From Micromonospora pallida (GTDB taxonomy: Bacteria > Actinomycetota > Actinomycetes > Mycobacteriales > Micromonosporaceae), in NCBI RefSeq assembly GCF_900090325.1, contig NZ_FMHW01000002.1, positions 3,535,001-3,599,000 of the forward strand: a stretch of DNA of 64,000 bases, given 5' to 3'. Positions 19,781 to 28,603 of this stretch are shown here, in pieces. Position 1 is the stretch's first letter, and each line of letters opens with the position of its first letter. A program made the translations under genes and the position numbers. Under the pieces are notes generated by a model, which was given only the letters and a program-made list of their open reading frames with translations, did not search any database and was not told the origin of the DNA.

Positions 19781-20494
19781 GTGCCAATGCCGCGACACGG
19801 AAGCAGGGGCGACTGGCCGTACGGGACGTTCCTGCAACGCCTCACTCCATCGGCCCGGACCGCGCTGTTCGACCTCGGCGTACGCCGACAAGTTGACGCC
19901 GGGCAGATCGTCATCCACGAGGGGTACCGAGAATCGCACCTAGTCCTGTTGGAGGAGGGGCTCACGAAGGTGACCGCGAATCTGCCCGACGGGCGTACCG
20001 CCCTCCTCGCCCTACGGGTTGGCGGGGACCTGGTCGGCGAGATGTCCGCACTGAACGGCGAGCCCCGCTCAGCGACTGTCACCACCTGCCGGCCGACCCG
20101 GTACAGCGTCATCCGGCCCGACCGGTTCAAACTGTTCCTGCGGAATCATCCAGACGCCGCCTTGGAGCTGGCGGCGATGGTTTCGGACCGCCTGCGCTGG
20201 TCGAACCGACGCCGGATCGACTTCACCGGCTACGGGGTGAGGGAACGGGTGGCCCGAGTCATCGCGGAGATGTGCCGCACCCACGGCCGGCAGCAACGGG
20301 ACGGCGTGGTGATCGACGTCCGGCTCACCCAGCCGGAGTTAGCCACCATCTGCGGTGCCGCCGAGACATCGGTACACAAGGCGCTCCGCGAACTCCGCAG
20401 TGAGGGTCTTGTGGAGACGGACTACCGACGGATTACCGTCCGGGATCTCCCGGGCCTACAGAAGACGGGGAAGCTCGAACCCGACGTCGGATGA
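19781..20494 (+). CDS. Crp/Fnr-family cyclic-nucleotide-responsive regulator
   Basis: Transcription factor of 237 residues. The N-terminal cNMP-binding barrel (about 17-135) has a phosphate-binding cassette GDLVGEMSALNGEPRSATV, in which the Glu (E87) and Arg-Ser (R96-S97) that bind cyclic nucleotides in CRP are kept. A dimer helix leads to a C-terminal winged helix with VRLTQPELATICGAAETSVH and KALRELRSEGLVE. No cysteines are arranged as in FNR. GTG 19781 is chosen because GGAGGAGGG ends five bases upstream; see the control-region entry for the longer alternative. Codon 187 is TTA, rare here. It is divergent from the cyclase-like operon and likely its regulator. Confidence 0.88.
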   Translation: MPMPRHGSRGDWPYGTFLQRLTPSARTALFDLGVRRQVDAGQIVIHEGYRESHLVLLEEGLTKVTANLPDGRTALLALRVGGDLVGEMSALNGEPRSATVTTCRPTRYSVIRPDRFKLFLRNHPDAALELAAMVSDRLRWSNRRRIDFTGYGVRERVARVIAEMCRTHGRQQRDGVVIDVRLTQPELATICGAAETSVHKALRELRSEGLVETDYRRITVRDLPGLQKTGKLEPDVG

Positions 20495-20532
20495 GCCACC
20501 GCAGCGGCACGCCGGCTCGGGTGTGGGTGTGT

Positions 20533-20578
20533 GCAGGGGTCCCCTGCTCCGCAAAAAGCGGTAACAAGGGACCCCTGC
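20533..20578. terminator. Bidirectional hairpin between convergent crp and pheT
   Basis: Outer arms GCAGGGGTCCC (20533-20543) and GGGACCCCTGC (20568-20578) pair perfectly; an inner stem CCGC/GCGG closes an AAAAA loop (20549-20561). It sits between the stops of two convergent genes and would end transcription from both sides. Its stacked design and the internal palindrome also look like a dispersed intergenic repeat. Confidence 0.7.
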
Positions 20579-20585
20579 TACCACC

Positions 20586-23132
20586 TCAGGCGCCGCGGAG
20601 GGTGGCGTTGAAGCGGTCGGCGGCGCGGGCGACGGCCGCGTCGCGGGCGGCGACTGCCTCCTCGACGGTCAGGGTGCGGTCGGGGGCGCGGAAGGTGAGC
20701 TTGTACGCCAGCGACTTGCGCCCCTCGCCGAGCTGCGCGGAGGCGTACACGTCGAACAGCCGGACCGACTCCAGCAGCTCGCCGGCTCCCTCGACCAGGG
20801 CCTGCCGGACCTCGGCGGCCGGGACGTCGGCGTCCACCACCAGCGCCACGTCGATCAGCGCGGGCGGGAACCCGGAGACGGCCGGGGCGGGAACGACCCC
20901 GACCGCTGGCACCGCGTCCAGGTTCAGCTCCATCGCGGCGGTCCGCTTCGGCAGTTCCAGCGTGGCCAGCACCGACGGGTGCAGTTCGCCGGCGTACCCG
21001 ACGACGGTGTCGTCGACCAGGAGCTGCGCGCAGCGTCCCGGGTGCCAGGGCGCGTACTCGGCGGCCCGGACCCCGACCCGGTCGGCGGCGATCCCGGCGG
21101 CGGCGAGCACCGTCCGGCCGGCTTCGACGGCGTCCGCCCAGCTCGCCGGGCGGCCAGCCCCCCACCAGCCAGCCGGTTCGACGTCCCCGGCCAGGACCAC
21201 GGCCACGTGCCGGGGTTGCGCCGGCAGCGTCGCGTCGGCGGCGGCGAACTCGGCGTTGGAGGGACGCCGGTCAACGCCCATCGCCGGGGGTGGGCCCGCG
21301 TCCGGACGCGGGTGGAAGACCAGGCCCGTCTCGTAGAGGGCCAGGTCGCGGTGCCCCCGGCCGACGTTGCGCCGGAGCACGCCGAGCAGCGGGCCGAGCA
21401 GCGTGGTGCGCAGCAGCGGCTCCTCCTCCGACAGCGGGTTGGCCAGCCGCACCGCCGGTCGGCGCGGGTCGTCGGCGGGCAGTCCGAGCTGGTCGGCGAG
21501 GTCGCGGGAGACAAACGGGTGGGCGAGCACCTCGACGTACCCCTGTTCGGCCAGTGCCCGGGCGACCGCCCGGTGCCGCCGCTGGGCCGGGGTGAGGCCC
21601 CGACCGGGCGGGGCGGGCGGCAGCACCGACGGGACGCGGTCGTACCCGTCGAGGCGGACCACCTCCTCGACCAGGTCCGCCGGGTCGGTTAGGTCCGGCC
21701 GCCAGGTCGGCGGGACGACGCTGAGCACGTCCCCGTCACCGGCGGCCACGCCGACCGTGCCCGGGTCCTCGGGGAGCCGGTCGACGCCCTGCGCCACGGT
21801 GCAGCCGACCTGCTCGAGCAGCGCGACCACCCGGGCCGGCGGGTAGTCCACGCCGATCCGCCGGCTCGGCAGGTCGACCGGGAGGGTCACCGGGGCGCCC
21901 GGCCGGACGTGGTCGATGTCGAGGATCTCCGGGTCGGCGGTGCCGCCGCCGTGCTCGGTGAGCAGCCGCACCGCCCGTTCGATGGCGACCAACGGCAGTG
22001 CCGGGTCGACGCCGCGTTCCCAGCGCTTCGCCGCCTCGCTGAACAGCTTGTGCCGGCGGGCGGTGCGCCCGACCATCACCGGGTCCCAGTGCGCGGCCTC
22101 GAACAGCACGGTGGTGGTGCCGGCGACCACCTCGCTGGTCTCGCCGCCCATCACCGCCGCGAGGGAGATCGGACCGGTCTCGTCGCAGATGACCATGTCC
22201 TCCCCGACCAGGTTGCGGGTGACCCCGTCGAGCGTGGTGAGCTTCTCCCCCGCCTCGGCCCGGCGCACCACCAGGCCGCCGGCGAGCCGGTCGGCATCGA
22301 AGGCGTGCATCGGCTGGCCCAGTTCGAGCATCACGTAGTTGGTGATGTCGACCGGCAGCGAGATGCTGCGGATGCCGGCGACGGTGAGCCGGCGGCTCAT
22401 CCACTGCGGGGTCCGCGCGGTCGGGTCGACGCCCCGGACCATCCGGGCGGCGAACCGGTCGCAGCCGACCGGGTCACGCACCTCCACCGGGTAGGCCGGA
22501 CGCGTCGTGCCGCCGGGTGCGGGGACCAGTCCCGGGTCGCGGAACGGCACGCCGAGGGCGTGCGACAGCTCGCGGGCGACGCCCCGTACCGACATCTGGT
22601 AGCCCCGGTCCGGGGTGACCTCCAGGTCGACCACCACGTCGTCGAGGCCGACCAGCGGGCGGGCGTCGTCGCCGGGCTTGGCCGGGGTGTCCCCGGACAG
22701 CACGATGATGCCCGAGTGGTCGTCGCCGAGGCCCAGTTCCTTCGCCGAGCAGATCATGCCCCGCGAGTTGCGCCCGTACGTCTTGCGCGCGCCGATGGCG
22801 AAGTTGCCGGGCAGCACCCCGCCGGGGAGGATCACCACGACCCGGTCGCCGGGGGCGAAGTTGCGCGCCCCGCAGACGATCTCCTGCAACTCGCCGGTGC
22901 CGTTGGCGTCGCCGACGTCGACCAGGCAGAACCGGATCGGCTTCTTGAAGCCGGTGAGCTCCTCGATCTCGCGGACCTCACCGACGACCAGCGGCCCGGT
23001 GACCGTGGCCCGCAGGTCCACCACGGACTCGACCTCGATCCCGAGGTCGACCAGGGCCTGCTCCAGGTCGGCCGGGTCGAGGTCGGCGGGCAGGTCGACG
23101 TACTCCCGCAGCCAACTGACTGAAACTCGCAT
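20586..23132 (-). CDS. pheT: Phenylalanyl-tRNA synthetase beta subunit
   Basis: Beta chain of the alpha2-beta2 PheRS, 848 residues, normal length. It opens [15 protein letters not shown]; an EMAP/OB tRNA-binding domain (about 40-155) contains [21 protein letters not shown]3/B4 editing and B5 domains follow, then the catalytic-like core with [20 protein letters not shown], and the C-terminal ferredoxin-fold anticodon-binding domain ending [23 protein letters not shown] 23132 lies 42 bases downstream of pheS, forming the pheST unit. Confidence 0.97.
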   Translation of the reverse strand: MRVSVSWLREYVDLPADLDPADLEQALVDLGIEVESVVDLRATVTGPLVVGEVREIEELTGFKKPIRFCLVDVGDANGTGELQEIVCGARNFAPGDRVVVILPGGVLPGNFAIGARKTYGRNSRGMICSAKELGLGDDHSGIIVLSGDTPAKPGDDARPLVGLDDVVVDLEVTPDRGYQMSVRGVARELSHALGVPFRDPGLVPAPGGTTRPAYPVEVRDPVGCDRFAARMVRGVDPTARTPQWMSRRLTVAGIRSISLPVDITNYVMLELGQPMHAFDADRLAGGLVVRRAEAGEKLTTLDGVTRNLVGEDMVICDETGPISLAAVMGGETSEVVAGTTTVLFEAAHWDPVMVGRTARRHKLFSEAAKRWERGVDPALPLVAIERAVRLLTEHGGGTADPEILDIDHVRPGAPVTLPVDLPSRRIGVDYPPARVVALLEQVGCTVAQGVDRLPEDPGTVGVAAGDGDVLSVVPPTWRPDLTDPADLVEEVVRLDGYDRVPSVLPPAPPGRGLTPAQRRHRAVARALAEQGYVEVLAHPFVSRDLADQLGLPADDPRRPAVRLANPLSEEEPLLRTTLLGPLLGVLRRNVGRGHRDLALYETGLVFHPRPDAGPPPAMGVDRRPSNAEFAAADATLPAQPRHVAVVLAGDVEPAGWWGAGRPASWADAVEAGRTVLAAAGIAADRVGVRAAEYAPWHPGRCAQLLVDDTVVGYAGELHPSVLATLELPKRTAAMELNLDAVPAVGVVPAPAVSGFPPALIDVALVVDADVPAAEVRQALVEGAGELLESVRLFDVYASAQLGEGRKSLAYKLTFRAPDRTLTVEEAVAARDAAVARAADRFNATLRGA

Positions 23133-23174
23133 GCCTCTAGACCACCGTCTCCGTGTCTCGTTCCCGCATTCCCG

Positions 23175-24398
<1,224 letters not shown>

Positions 24399-24420
24399 CT
24401 AAAGGAACGCCGAGGCGCGT

Positions 24421-25302
24421 TCACGGGCGGACGCTCTCCTTCGTGGCGGATCCCCGCGCCGGGGATCGCTGTGCTCTGGCTGAAGCGTACAGGCAGACGG
24501 CGGCGGCCGCAGCGAGGTTCAGGCTCTCCGCCTGCCCGTGCAGGGGCACCCGCACCCGGGAGTCGGCGGCGGCGGTCAGCTCGTCGGGCAGCCCGTGCGC
24601 CTCGGCGCCGAAGAGCCACGCGGTGGGGGCAGCCAGGCGTCCGGCGTCGGCGAGGTCGTCGAGGTCGCTGTCGCCGTACCCGGTGGTGGCCAGGACGGCG
24701 AGCCCGGCGGCCCGCAGCGCGGCGACCACCTCGCCGGAGTCGGCGGCCCGGACCACGTCGACGTGGAAGAGGCTGCCCGCGGAGGCCCGGACGCACTTGC
24801 CGTTGTACGGGTCGACGGTGTCCCCGGCGAAGACCACCGCCCGGGCCCCGGCGGCGTCGGCGGTGCGCAGCACGGTGCCGGCGTTGCCCGGGTCGCGGAT
24901 CCCGGCGAGCACCGCGACCAGCCGGGGAGCGGCGGCGAGCGCCCGGTCGAGGGGGACGTCCAGGTGTCGGCAGACCGCGACCAGTCCCTGCGGGGTGACG
25001 GTTTCCGCGAGGGCGGCGAGCGCCTCGTCGGTGACCTCGGAGACCGGCACGTCGGCCGTCGCGGCGCGGGCGGCGAGGTCGCGGTACCGGTCGAGGGCCG
25101 CCGGGGTGCCGAAGAGCTCGACCACCAGGCCCGGTCGGGTCAGCGCCTCGCGGACGGCCTGCGGCCCCTCGGCGAGGAAGCGCCCGGTGGCGTCCCGGTC
25201 GCGGCGGCGGTGCAGCCGGCGGGCTGCGGCGACCCTGGGGGTACGCGGGGTGAAGGGCCCCGGGACGGCGTCGAGGCGCCTCCCGTGCGCTGGTGATGGC
25301 AT
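24421..25302 (-). CDS. TrmH/SpoU-family RNA 2'-O-methyltransferase
   Basis: SAM-dependent RNA ribose methyltransferase of the SPOUT class, 293 residues. The N-terminal substrate-binding region has RVAAARRLHRRRDRDATGRF, then LAEGPQAVREAL. The knotted SpoU domain contains LAGIRDPGNAGTVLRTAD (motif 1), WLFGAEAHGLPDEL (motif 2) and ESLNLAAAAAVCLY (motif 3). The likely target is 23S rRNA, as for the homologue between rplT and pheS in other actinobacteria. The only possible start, ATG 25302, lies in the loop of a 16-bp hairpin (25269-25318), which should limit its translation. Confidence 0.9.
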   Translation of the reverse strand: MPSPAHGRRLDAVPGPFTPRTPRVAAARRLHRRRDRDATGRFLAEGPQAVREALTRPGLVVELFGTPAALDRYRDLAARAATADVPVSEVTDEALAALAETVTPQGLVAVCRHLDVPLDRALAAAPRLVAVLAGIRDPGNAGTVLRTADAAGARAVVFAGDTVDPYNGKCVRASAGSLFHVDVVRAADSGEVVAALRAAGLAVLATTGYGDSDLDDLADAGRLAAPTAWLFGAEAHGLPDELTAAADSRVRVPLHGQAESLNLAAAAAVCLYASARAQRSPARGSATKESVRP

Positions 25303-25318
25303 GGGAGACGCCTCGACG
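25269..25318 (-). promoter_or_regulatory. Hairpin holding the start codon of the methyltransferase gene
   Basis: On the minus strand the arm at 25318-25303 pairs with 25284-25269 over 16 bp with a single G-U pair; the arms begin CGTCGAGGCG and GGGAGGCGCC. The 18-base loop begins exactly with the ATG of the downstream gene. It lies 17 bases after the rplT stop, has no U tract, and so looks more like a translation gate or processing signal than a plain terminator. Confidence 0.7.
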
Positions 25319-25334
25319 ACCGGATGCGGGTGGA

Positions 25335-25727
25335 TCAGGCGGCCTGAGCCGCCGCGCCACCGGTGCCCTCGGCCGCCACGGCGGCGCGGGCGACCTCGAC
25401 GATGGCGGCGAACGCCGTCGCGTCGTTGACCGCCAGGTCGGCCAGGATCTTGCGGTCGACCTCGACACCGGCCAGCCGGAGGCCCTGGATCAGCCGGTTG
25501 TAGGTGAGCCCGTTGGCGCGGGCACCGGCGTTGATCCGCTGGATCCAGAGCTGCCGGAAGTCGCCCTTGCGGTCGCGACGGTCCCGGTAGGCGTACTGCA
25601 TCGAGTGCAGCACCTGCTCCTTGGCCTTGCGGTACAGGCGGGAGCGCTGGCCGCGGTAGCCGCTCGCGGTCTCCAGCAGGGTACGACGCTTCTTCTGGGC
25701 GTTCACAGCCCGCTTGACGCGTGCCAT
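25335..25727 (-). CDS. rplT: Ribosomal protein bL20
   Basis: Large-subunit ribosomal protein of 130 residues that binds 23S rRNA early in assembly. [20 protein letters not shown] opens the conserved basic helix, followed by [18 protein letters not shown] and [19 protein letters not shown]. The C-terminus carries an extra alanine/glycine tail ([13 protein letters not shown]). ATG 25727 has TAAGGAG upstream. Third gene of the infC-rpmI-rplT operon; in other bacteria L20 represses this operon, but whether that applies here is unknown. Confidence 0.98.
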   Translation of the reverse strand: MARVKRAVNAQKKRRTLLETASGYRGQRSRLYRKAKEQVLHSMQYAYRDRRDRKGDFRQLWIQRINAGARANGLTYNRLIQGLRLAGVEVDRKILADLAVNDATAFAAIVEVARAAVAAEGTGGAAAQAA

Positions 25728-25762
25728 TCAACTACTCCTTACTAGTGGTCAAGTGGCGCGCG

Positions 25763-25957
25763 TCAGCGGCCGAGCAGCTTCTTGATTCGCTTGACGTCAG
25801 CCTTGGCCAGCTCGACCGTGCCGGTCAGCCGACGGGTCTGGGTGGAGGGCTTCTTCTCCAGGTTGTGGCGCAGCCCGGCCTGCTGGGCAACGATCTTGCC
25901 CTTGCCGGTCACCTTGACCCGCTTGCCCATACCCGTGTGGCTCTTCATCTTCGGCAT
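25763..25957 (-). CDS. rpmI: Ribosomal protein bL35
   Basis: Small basic ribosomal protein, 64 residues: starts MPKMKSHTGMGKRVKVTGKG and ends ELAKADVKRIKKLLGR. It is classical L35 in length and sequence. ATG 25957 is preceded by GGGGAGAG; longer upstream readings are not coding. It is located 19 bases after infC and 35 bases before rplT, the standard operon order. Confidence 0.98.
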   Translation of the reverse strand: MPKMKSHTGMGKRVKVTGKGKIVAQQAGLRHNLEKKPSTQTRRLTGTVELAKADVKRIKKLLGR

Positions 25958-25976
25958 GTGAAACGTCTCTCCCCTG

Positions 25977-26600
25977 TTACTCGCCGGTCGTGCCGGCGGG
26001 CTCGGCCGCTTCGGCCGGTGGTGCCTCGGCGGCACCGGCCTCCCGCTCCCGCGGTGCGCCGGTCCGGGCTGCCGTGGCGGCAGCCTTGGTGGCACGGTGC
26101 GGAGCGAGAACCATGATCATGTTTCGACCGTCCTGCTTCGGAGCGGCCTCGACGTACCCCAGTTCCGAGATCTCCGACTCGAGCCGGCGCAGGAGCCGAT
26201 AACCCAGCTCCGGACGGCTCTGCTCGCGACCACGGAACATGATCGTCACCTTGACCTTGTCGCCGGCCTTGAGGAACCGCACCACGTGACCCTTCTTGGT
26301 CTCGTAGTCGTGCGGGTCGATCTTCGGCCGGAGCTTCATCTCCTTGATGACGGTCTGCTGCTGGTTACGCCGCGCTTCGCGCGCCTTCAGTGCGCTCTCG
26401 TACTTGAACTTGCCGAAGTCCATGAGCTTGCACACCGGCGGGCGCGCCATGGGCGCAACCTCGACCAGGTCCAGGTCGACGTCCGCGGCCAGCTGAAGGG
26501 CGCGCTCCAGCGGGACGATGCCCACCTGCTCACCCTCAGGGCCGACCAGTCGGACCTCACGTGCCCGGATCTGCTCGTTCACGCGTGGTTCGACGCTGAT
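25977..26600 (-). CDS. infC: Translation initiation factor IF-3
   Basis: Binds the 30S subunit and checks the initiation codon. About 207 residues: N-domain [19 protein letters not shown] and [19 protein letters not shown], linker helix [20 protein letters not shown]-domain [20 protein letters not shown]. An Ala/Glu-rich tail follows. I place the start at ATC 26600 ([11 protein letters not shown]), because AGGAGG sits four bases upstream and the resulting N-terminus matches actinobacterial IF3, whereas GTG 26582 would be 22 bases from any Shine-Dalgarno site. Non-canonical infC starts are a known self-regulation device. An attenuator-like leader precedes it. Confidence 0.95.
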   Translation of the reverse strand: MSVEPRVNEQIRAREVRLVGPEGEQVGIVPLERALQLAADVDLDLVEVAPMARPPVCKLMDFGKFKYESALKAREARRNQQQTVIKEMKLRPKIDPHDYETKKGHVVRFLKAGDKVKVTIMFRGREQSRPELGYRLLRRLESEISELGYVEAAPKQDGRNMIMVLAPHRATKAAATAARTGAPREREAGAAEAPPAEAAEPAGTTGE

Positions 26601-26640
26601 GGGGCCTCCTCGAGTCGGTTCTCCTGCGTGGCCGACCCCG

Positions 26641-26697
26641 CGGTTCCCGGGTGGGAACCGACCCGGAAAGCAGAAGGCCCCGGCGCATGCCAGGGCC
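26641..26697 (-). promoter_or_regulatory. Attenuator-like structured leader of infC
   Basis: On the minus strand a 9-bp stem (GGCCCTGGC / GCCGGGGCC, 26697-26676, four-base loop, one G-U pair) is followed by TTCTGCTTT, the layout of an intrinsic terminator. Next comes a second perfect 8-bp hairpin CGGTTCCC-N4-GGGAACCG (26660-26641), ~40 bases before the AUC start. Together they suggest transcription attenuation or L20/IF3 feedback on the operon. Confidence 0.6.
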
Positions 26698-26862
26698 CGC
26701 TCGACCGGTCGGCACGATCACATGATCGCGCATCCGGCATCGGGACACACCCGAAACCGGTGACCGGACCCGGCCACCAACAGGGGCGACTCGGGTGGGA
26801 GCAGGCGCTCCACTTCAGGGCTGCCGCAACTTGCACACCTGGGCAGCCTGGTCGACAGAGTC

Positions 26863-26891
26863 ACATTACACCCCACCGGCGCACCGCCCAA
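26863..26891 (-). promoter_or_regulatory. Putative sigma-70-type promoter of infC operon
   Basis: TTGGGC (26891-26886) and TAATGT (26868-26863) are separated by 17 bases on the minus strand, giving a ~255-base leader before infC. The rest of the 26601-26972 gap holds the leader hairpins, a CGATCA-CA-TGATCG dyad at 26715-26728, and no gene that I can support. Confidence 0.5.
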
Positions 26892-26972
26892 ATCGCCCCG
26901 CCCGGTCGACGGCGGCTACCGCCGGCTCGACACCGCCAGGCCAGGGTGCGGCCGGGGTCCGAGCGAGCACGG

Positions 26973-27434
26973 TCAGCCCTGGGCCTGGGTGGCCTGGCGG
27001 GCCCGGTGCAGTCGGCGCAGCGCCCGCACCCCGTCCACCGCCAGCTCCTTGTCGGCCGCCTGGAGGGCCACCATCGGCAGCAGGTCGTCGTCGTACAGCT
27101 CCAGGCTCGCCCAGGGCGCTCCCCGGTCGAACCGGACGTTACGGACGACCTCCCACGGCAGCTCGTACGAGGCGATGATGTTGCGCACCCGAACGCCGTG
27201 GGCGTCGGCCTCGACCCGCGGCCGGGTGAAGAGCAGGATGGCGAGCGCGCCGAGCACCCCCAGGCCGATCATGGCCAGTTGGTCACCCCGCTGGAAGCTG
27301 CCGTAGCCGTACCCGGTGGGGCCGTGCAGAGAGGTGGCCACCAGGCTGAAGACCAGCACCAGCGCCGCAGCCGAGGACCAGCAGACCACCCGGATCCGGC
27401 GGGGACGCAGGCGTACCAGGTCGGAATCGCTCAC
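26973..27434 (-). CDS. PH-domain membrane protein
   Basis: Protein of 153 residues. Two transmembrane helices near the N-terminus (VVCWSSAAALVLVFSLVATS and LAMIGLGVLGALAILLF) are followed by a small bacterial PH-like domain: VEADAHGVRVRNIIASYELP, then WEVVRNVRFDRGAPWASLEL. This is the common actinobacterial arrangement upstream of infC; its role is unknown, perhaps lipid or membrane organisation. GTG 27434 is the start. It has a short basic C-terminal tail. No operon partner is obvious. Confidence 0.85.
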   Translation of the reverse strand: MSDSDLVRLRPRRIRVVCWSSAAALVLVFSLVATSLHGPTGYGYGSFQRGDQLAMIGLGVLGALAILLFTRPRVEADAHGVRVRNIIASYELPWEVVRNVRFDRGAPWASLELYDDDLLPMVALQAADKELAVDGVRALRRLHRARQATQAQG

Positions 27435-27469
27435 CCCACCAGTCTGCCATCCGACACCGGGACCGCTCG

Positions 27470-27538
27470 GGTCGGCACGCTTGGGCCACTCCGGTCGGCA
27501 CGCTGGGCCCGCCCGGGTCGGCACGCTCGCTTGGCCGC
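27470..27538. repeat. Three tandem 23-bp repeats
   Basis: GGTCGGCACGCT recurs at 27470, 27493 and 27516, exactly 23 bases apart, each followed by a GC-rich variable part such as TGGGCCACTCC. The array lies upstream of the PH-domain gene (start 27434) and downstream of the transporter gene. It could be a cluster of protein-binding sites or simple slippage. Confidence 0.6.
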
Positions 27539-27563
27539 TCGGCGTCGTAGGACGACGACCGGG

Positions 27564-27633
27564 CGGCTCAGTGCCGTCGGCCCACCCCGGGAGGCCAGGA
27601 CGGCTCAGTGTCGCCGGCCCGCCCCGGGGGACC
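27564..27633. repeat. Duplicated 3' end of the transporter gene
   Basis: CGGCTCAGTG plus about 23 similar bases occurs at 27564 and again at 27601, 37 bases apart. The second copy contains the stop codon (27605-27607) and last codons of the transporter gene; the first lies just beyond the stop. It appears to be a small tandem duplication of the gene end. Confidence 0.55.
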
Positions 27634-28603
27634 GCCCGGAGGTCACGCCTCCGGTACGGGGCCCCGGCAGCACCGCCGCCGGCAGCGGTCCGCGCGGCCG
27701 GTCGCCCCGGCCGGCCACCACGGCGGCGAGCAGGGTGAGCACGGCACCGATCAGGACCGGCAGTCGCAGCCCCGCACCACCGGGCAGCAGCGTGTCGAGC
27801 AGCAGGGAGCCGACGAGCTGCCCGCCGACCAGGACCAGCCCGGTACGCAGCACCCCGACCGACCGGACCCCGACCAGCAGCGCGGTCACGATGGTGACCC
27901 CGAGCAGCCCGCCGATCCAGAGGTACCAGTCGCCGGGCCAGTTCGCCGGGAGCCGGCTCAGGGCACCCACCACCACCGCGACGGCGAGCACCCCCAGGGT
28001 GCCCACCGCGAAGTTGACCGCCGTGCCGGCCCCGGTGCCGACGACCGCGGAGACCCGGCCGTTGAGCGCGGCCTGCATGGCCACCGCCAGCCCGCCGACG
28101 ACGGCGAGCAGCACCGGGCCGAGCGCCAGCTCCCCCAACGGGCGGCCGAACTGGGCCAGGGTGACCGCCGCCAGCCCGAGCAGCGCGCCGCCGATCCGGG
28201 AGACGGTCAGCGGCAGTCGACCCACCGGGCCGAGCCCGACCCGGTCCACCGCGAGCCCACCCAGGCTGCCCCCGACCACCTGGGCGATGGTGAAGGCCGC
28301 CGCCCCGAGCACCGGGACCGCGTAGGTGGCGATCACCACGATCGCCGCGCCGCCCAGCCCGCCCAGGTACGACCACCAGGGCAGCCGGGCGGTCGGCAGA
28401 GCACGCAGCCCGGCCCGCATCGACGGCCACGCGAGCAGGCCCACCAGGACGAGCATGCTCCCGCCCAGGTTGTTGACCACCGCGCCGAGAACGGGGCCGC
28501 CGGCCTGCGCGCCGAACTCGGCGTTGATCACGCCCTGGGCAGCCGAGGCCACCCCGCCGAGGGCCACCAGGGCGAGGGCGGCCGTCGGCGGCAGCGGCCT
28601 CAC
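27605..28603 (-). CDS. DMT-superfamily membrane protein with two YdcZ-like domains
   Basis: Integral membrane protein of 332 residues with about ten hydrophobic helices in two similar halves, each beginning with an ALGGVASAAQGVINAEFG-like segment (second half: VAMQAALNGRVSAVVGTG). This is the DUF606/YdcZ pattern of the drug/metabolite transporter superfamily. The C-terminus is a soluble Pro/Arg/Gly tail. GTG 28603 overlaps the hisG stop (GTGA), so it is probably translated with the his genes. The substrate is unknown, although such coupling could hint at a metabolite exporter. Confidence 0.82.
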   Translation of the reverse strand: MRPLPPTAALALVALGGVASAAQGVINAEFGAQAGGPVLGAVVNNLGGSMLVLVGLLAWPSMRAGLRALPTARLPWWSYLGGLGGAAIVVIATYAVPVLGAAAFTIAQVVGGSLGGLAVDRVGLGPVGRLPLTVSRIGGALLGLAAVTLAQFGRPLGELALGPVLLAVVGGLAVAMQAALNGRVSAVVGTGAGTAVNFAVGTLGVLAVAVVVGALSRLPANWPGDWYLWIGGLLGVTIVTALLVGVRSVGVLRTGLVLVGGQLVGSLLLDTLLPGGAGLRLPVLIGAVLTLLAAVVAGRGDRPRGPLPAAVLPGPRTGGVTSGRSPGAGRRH

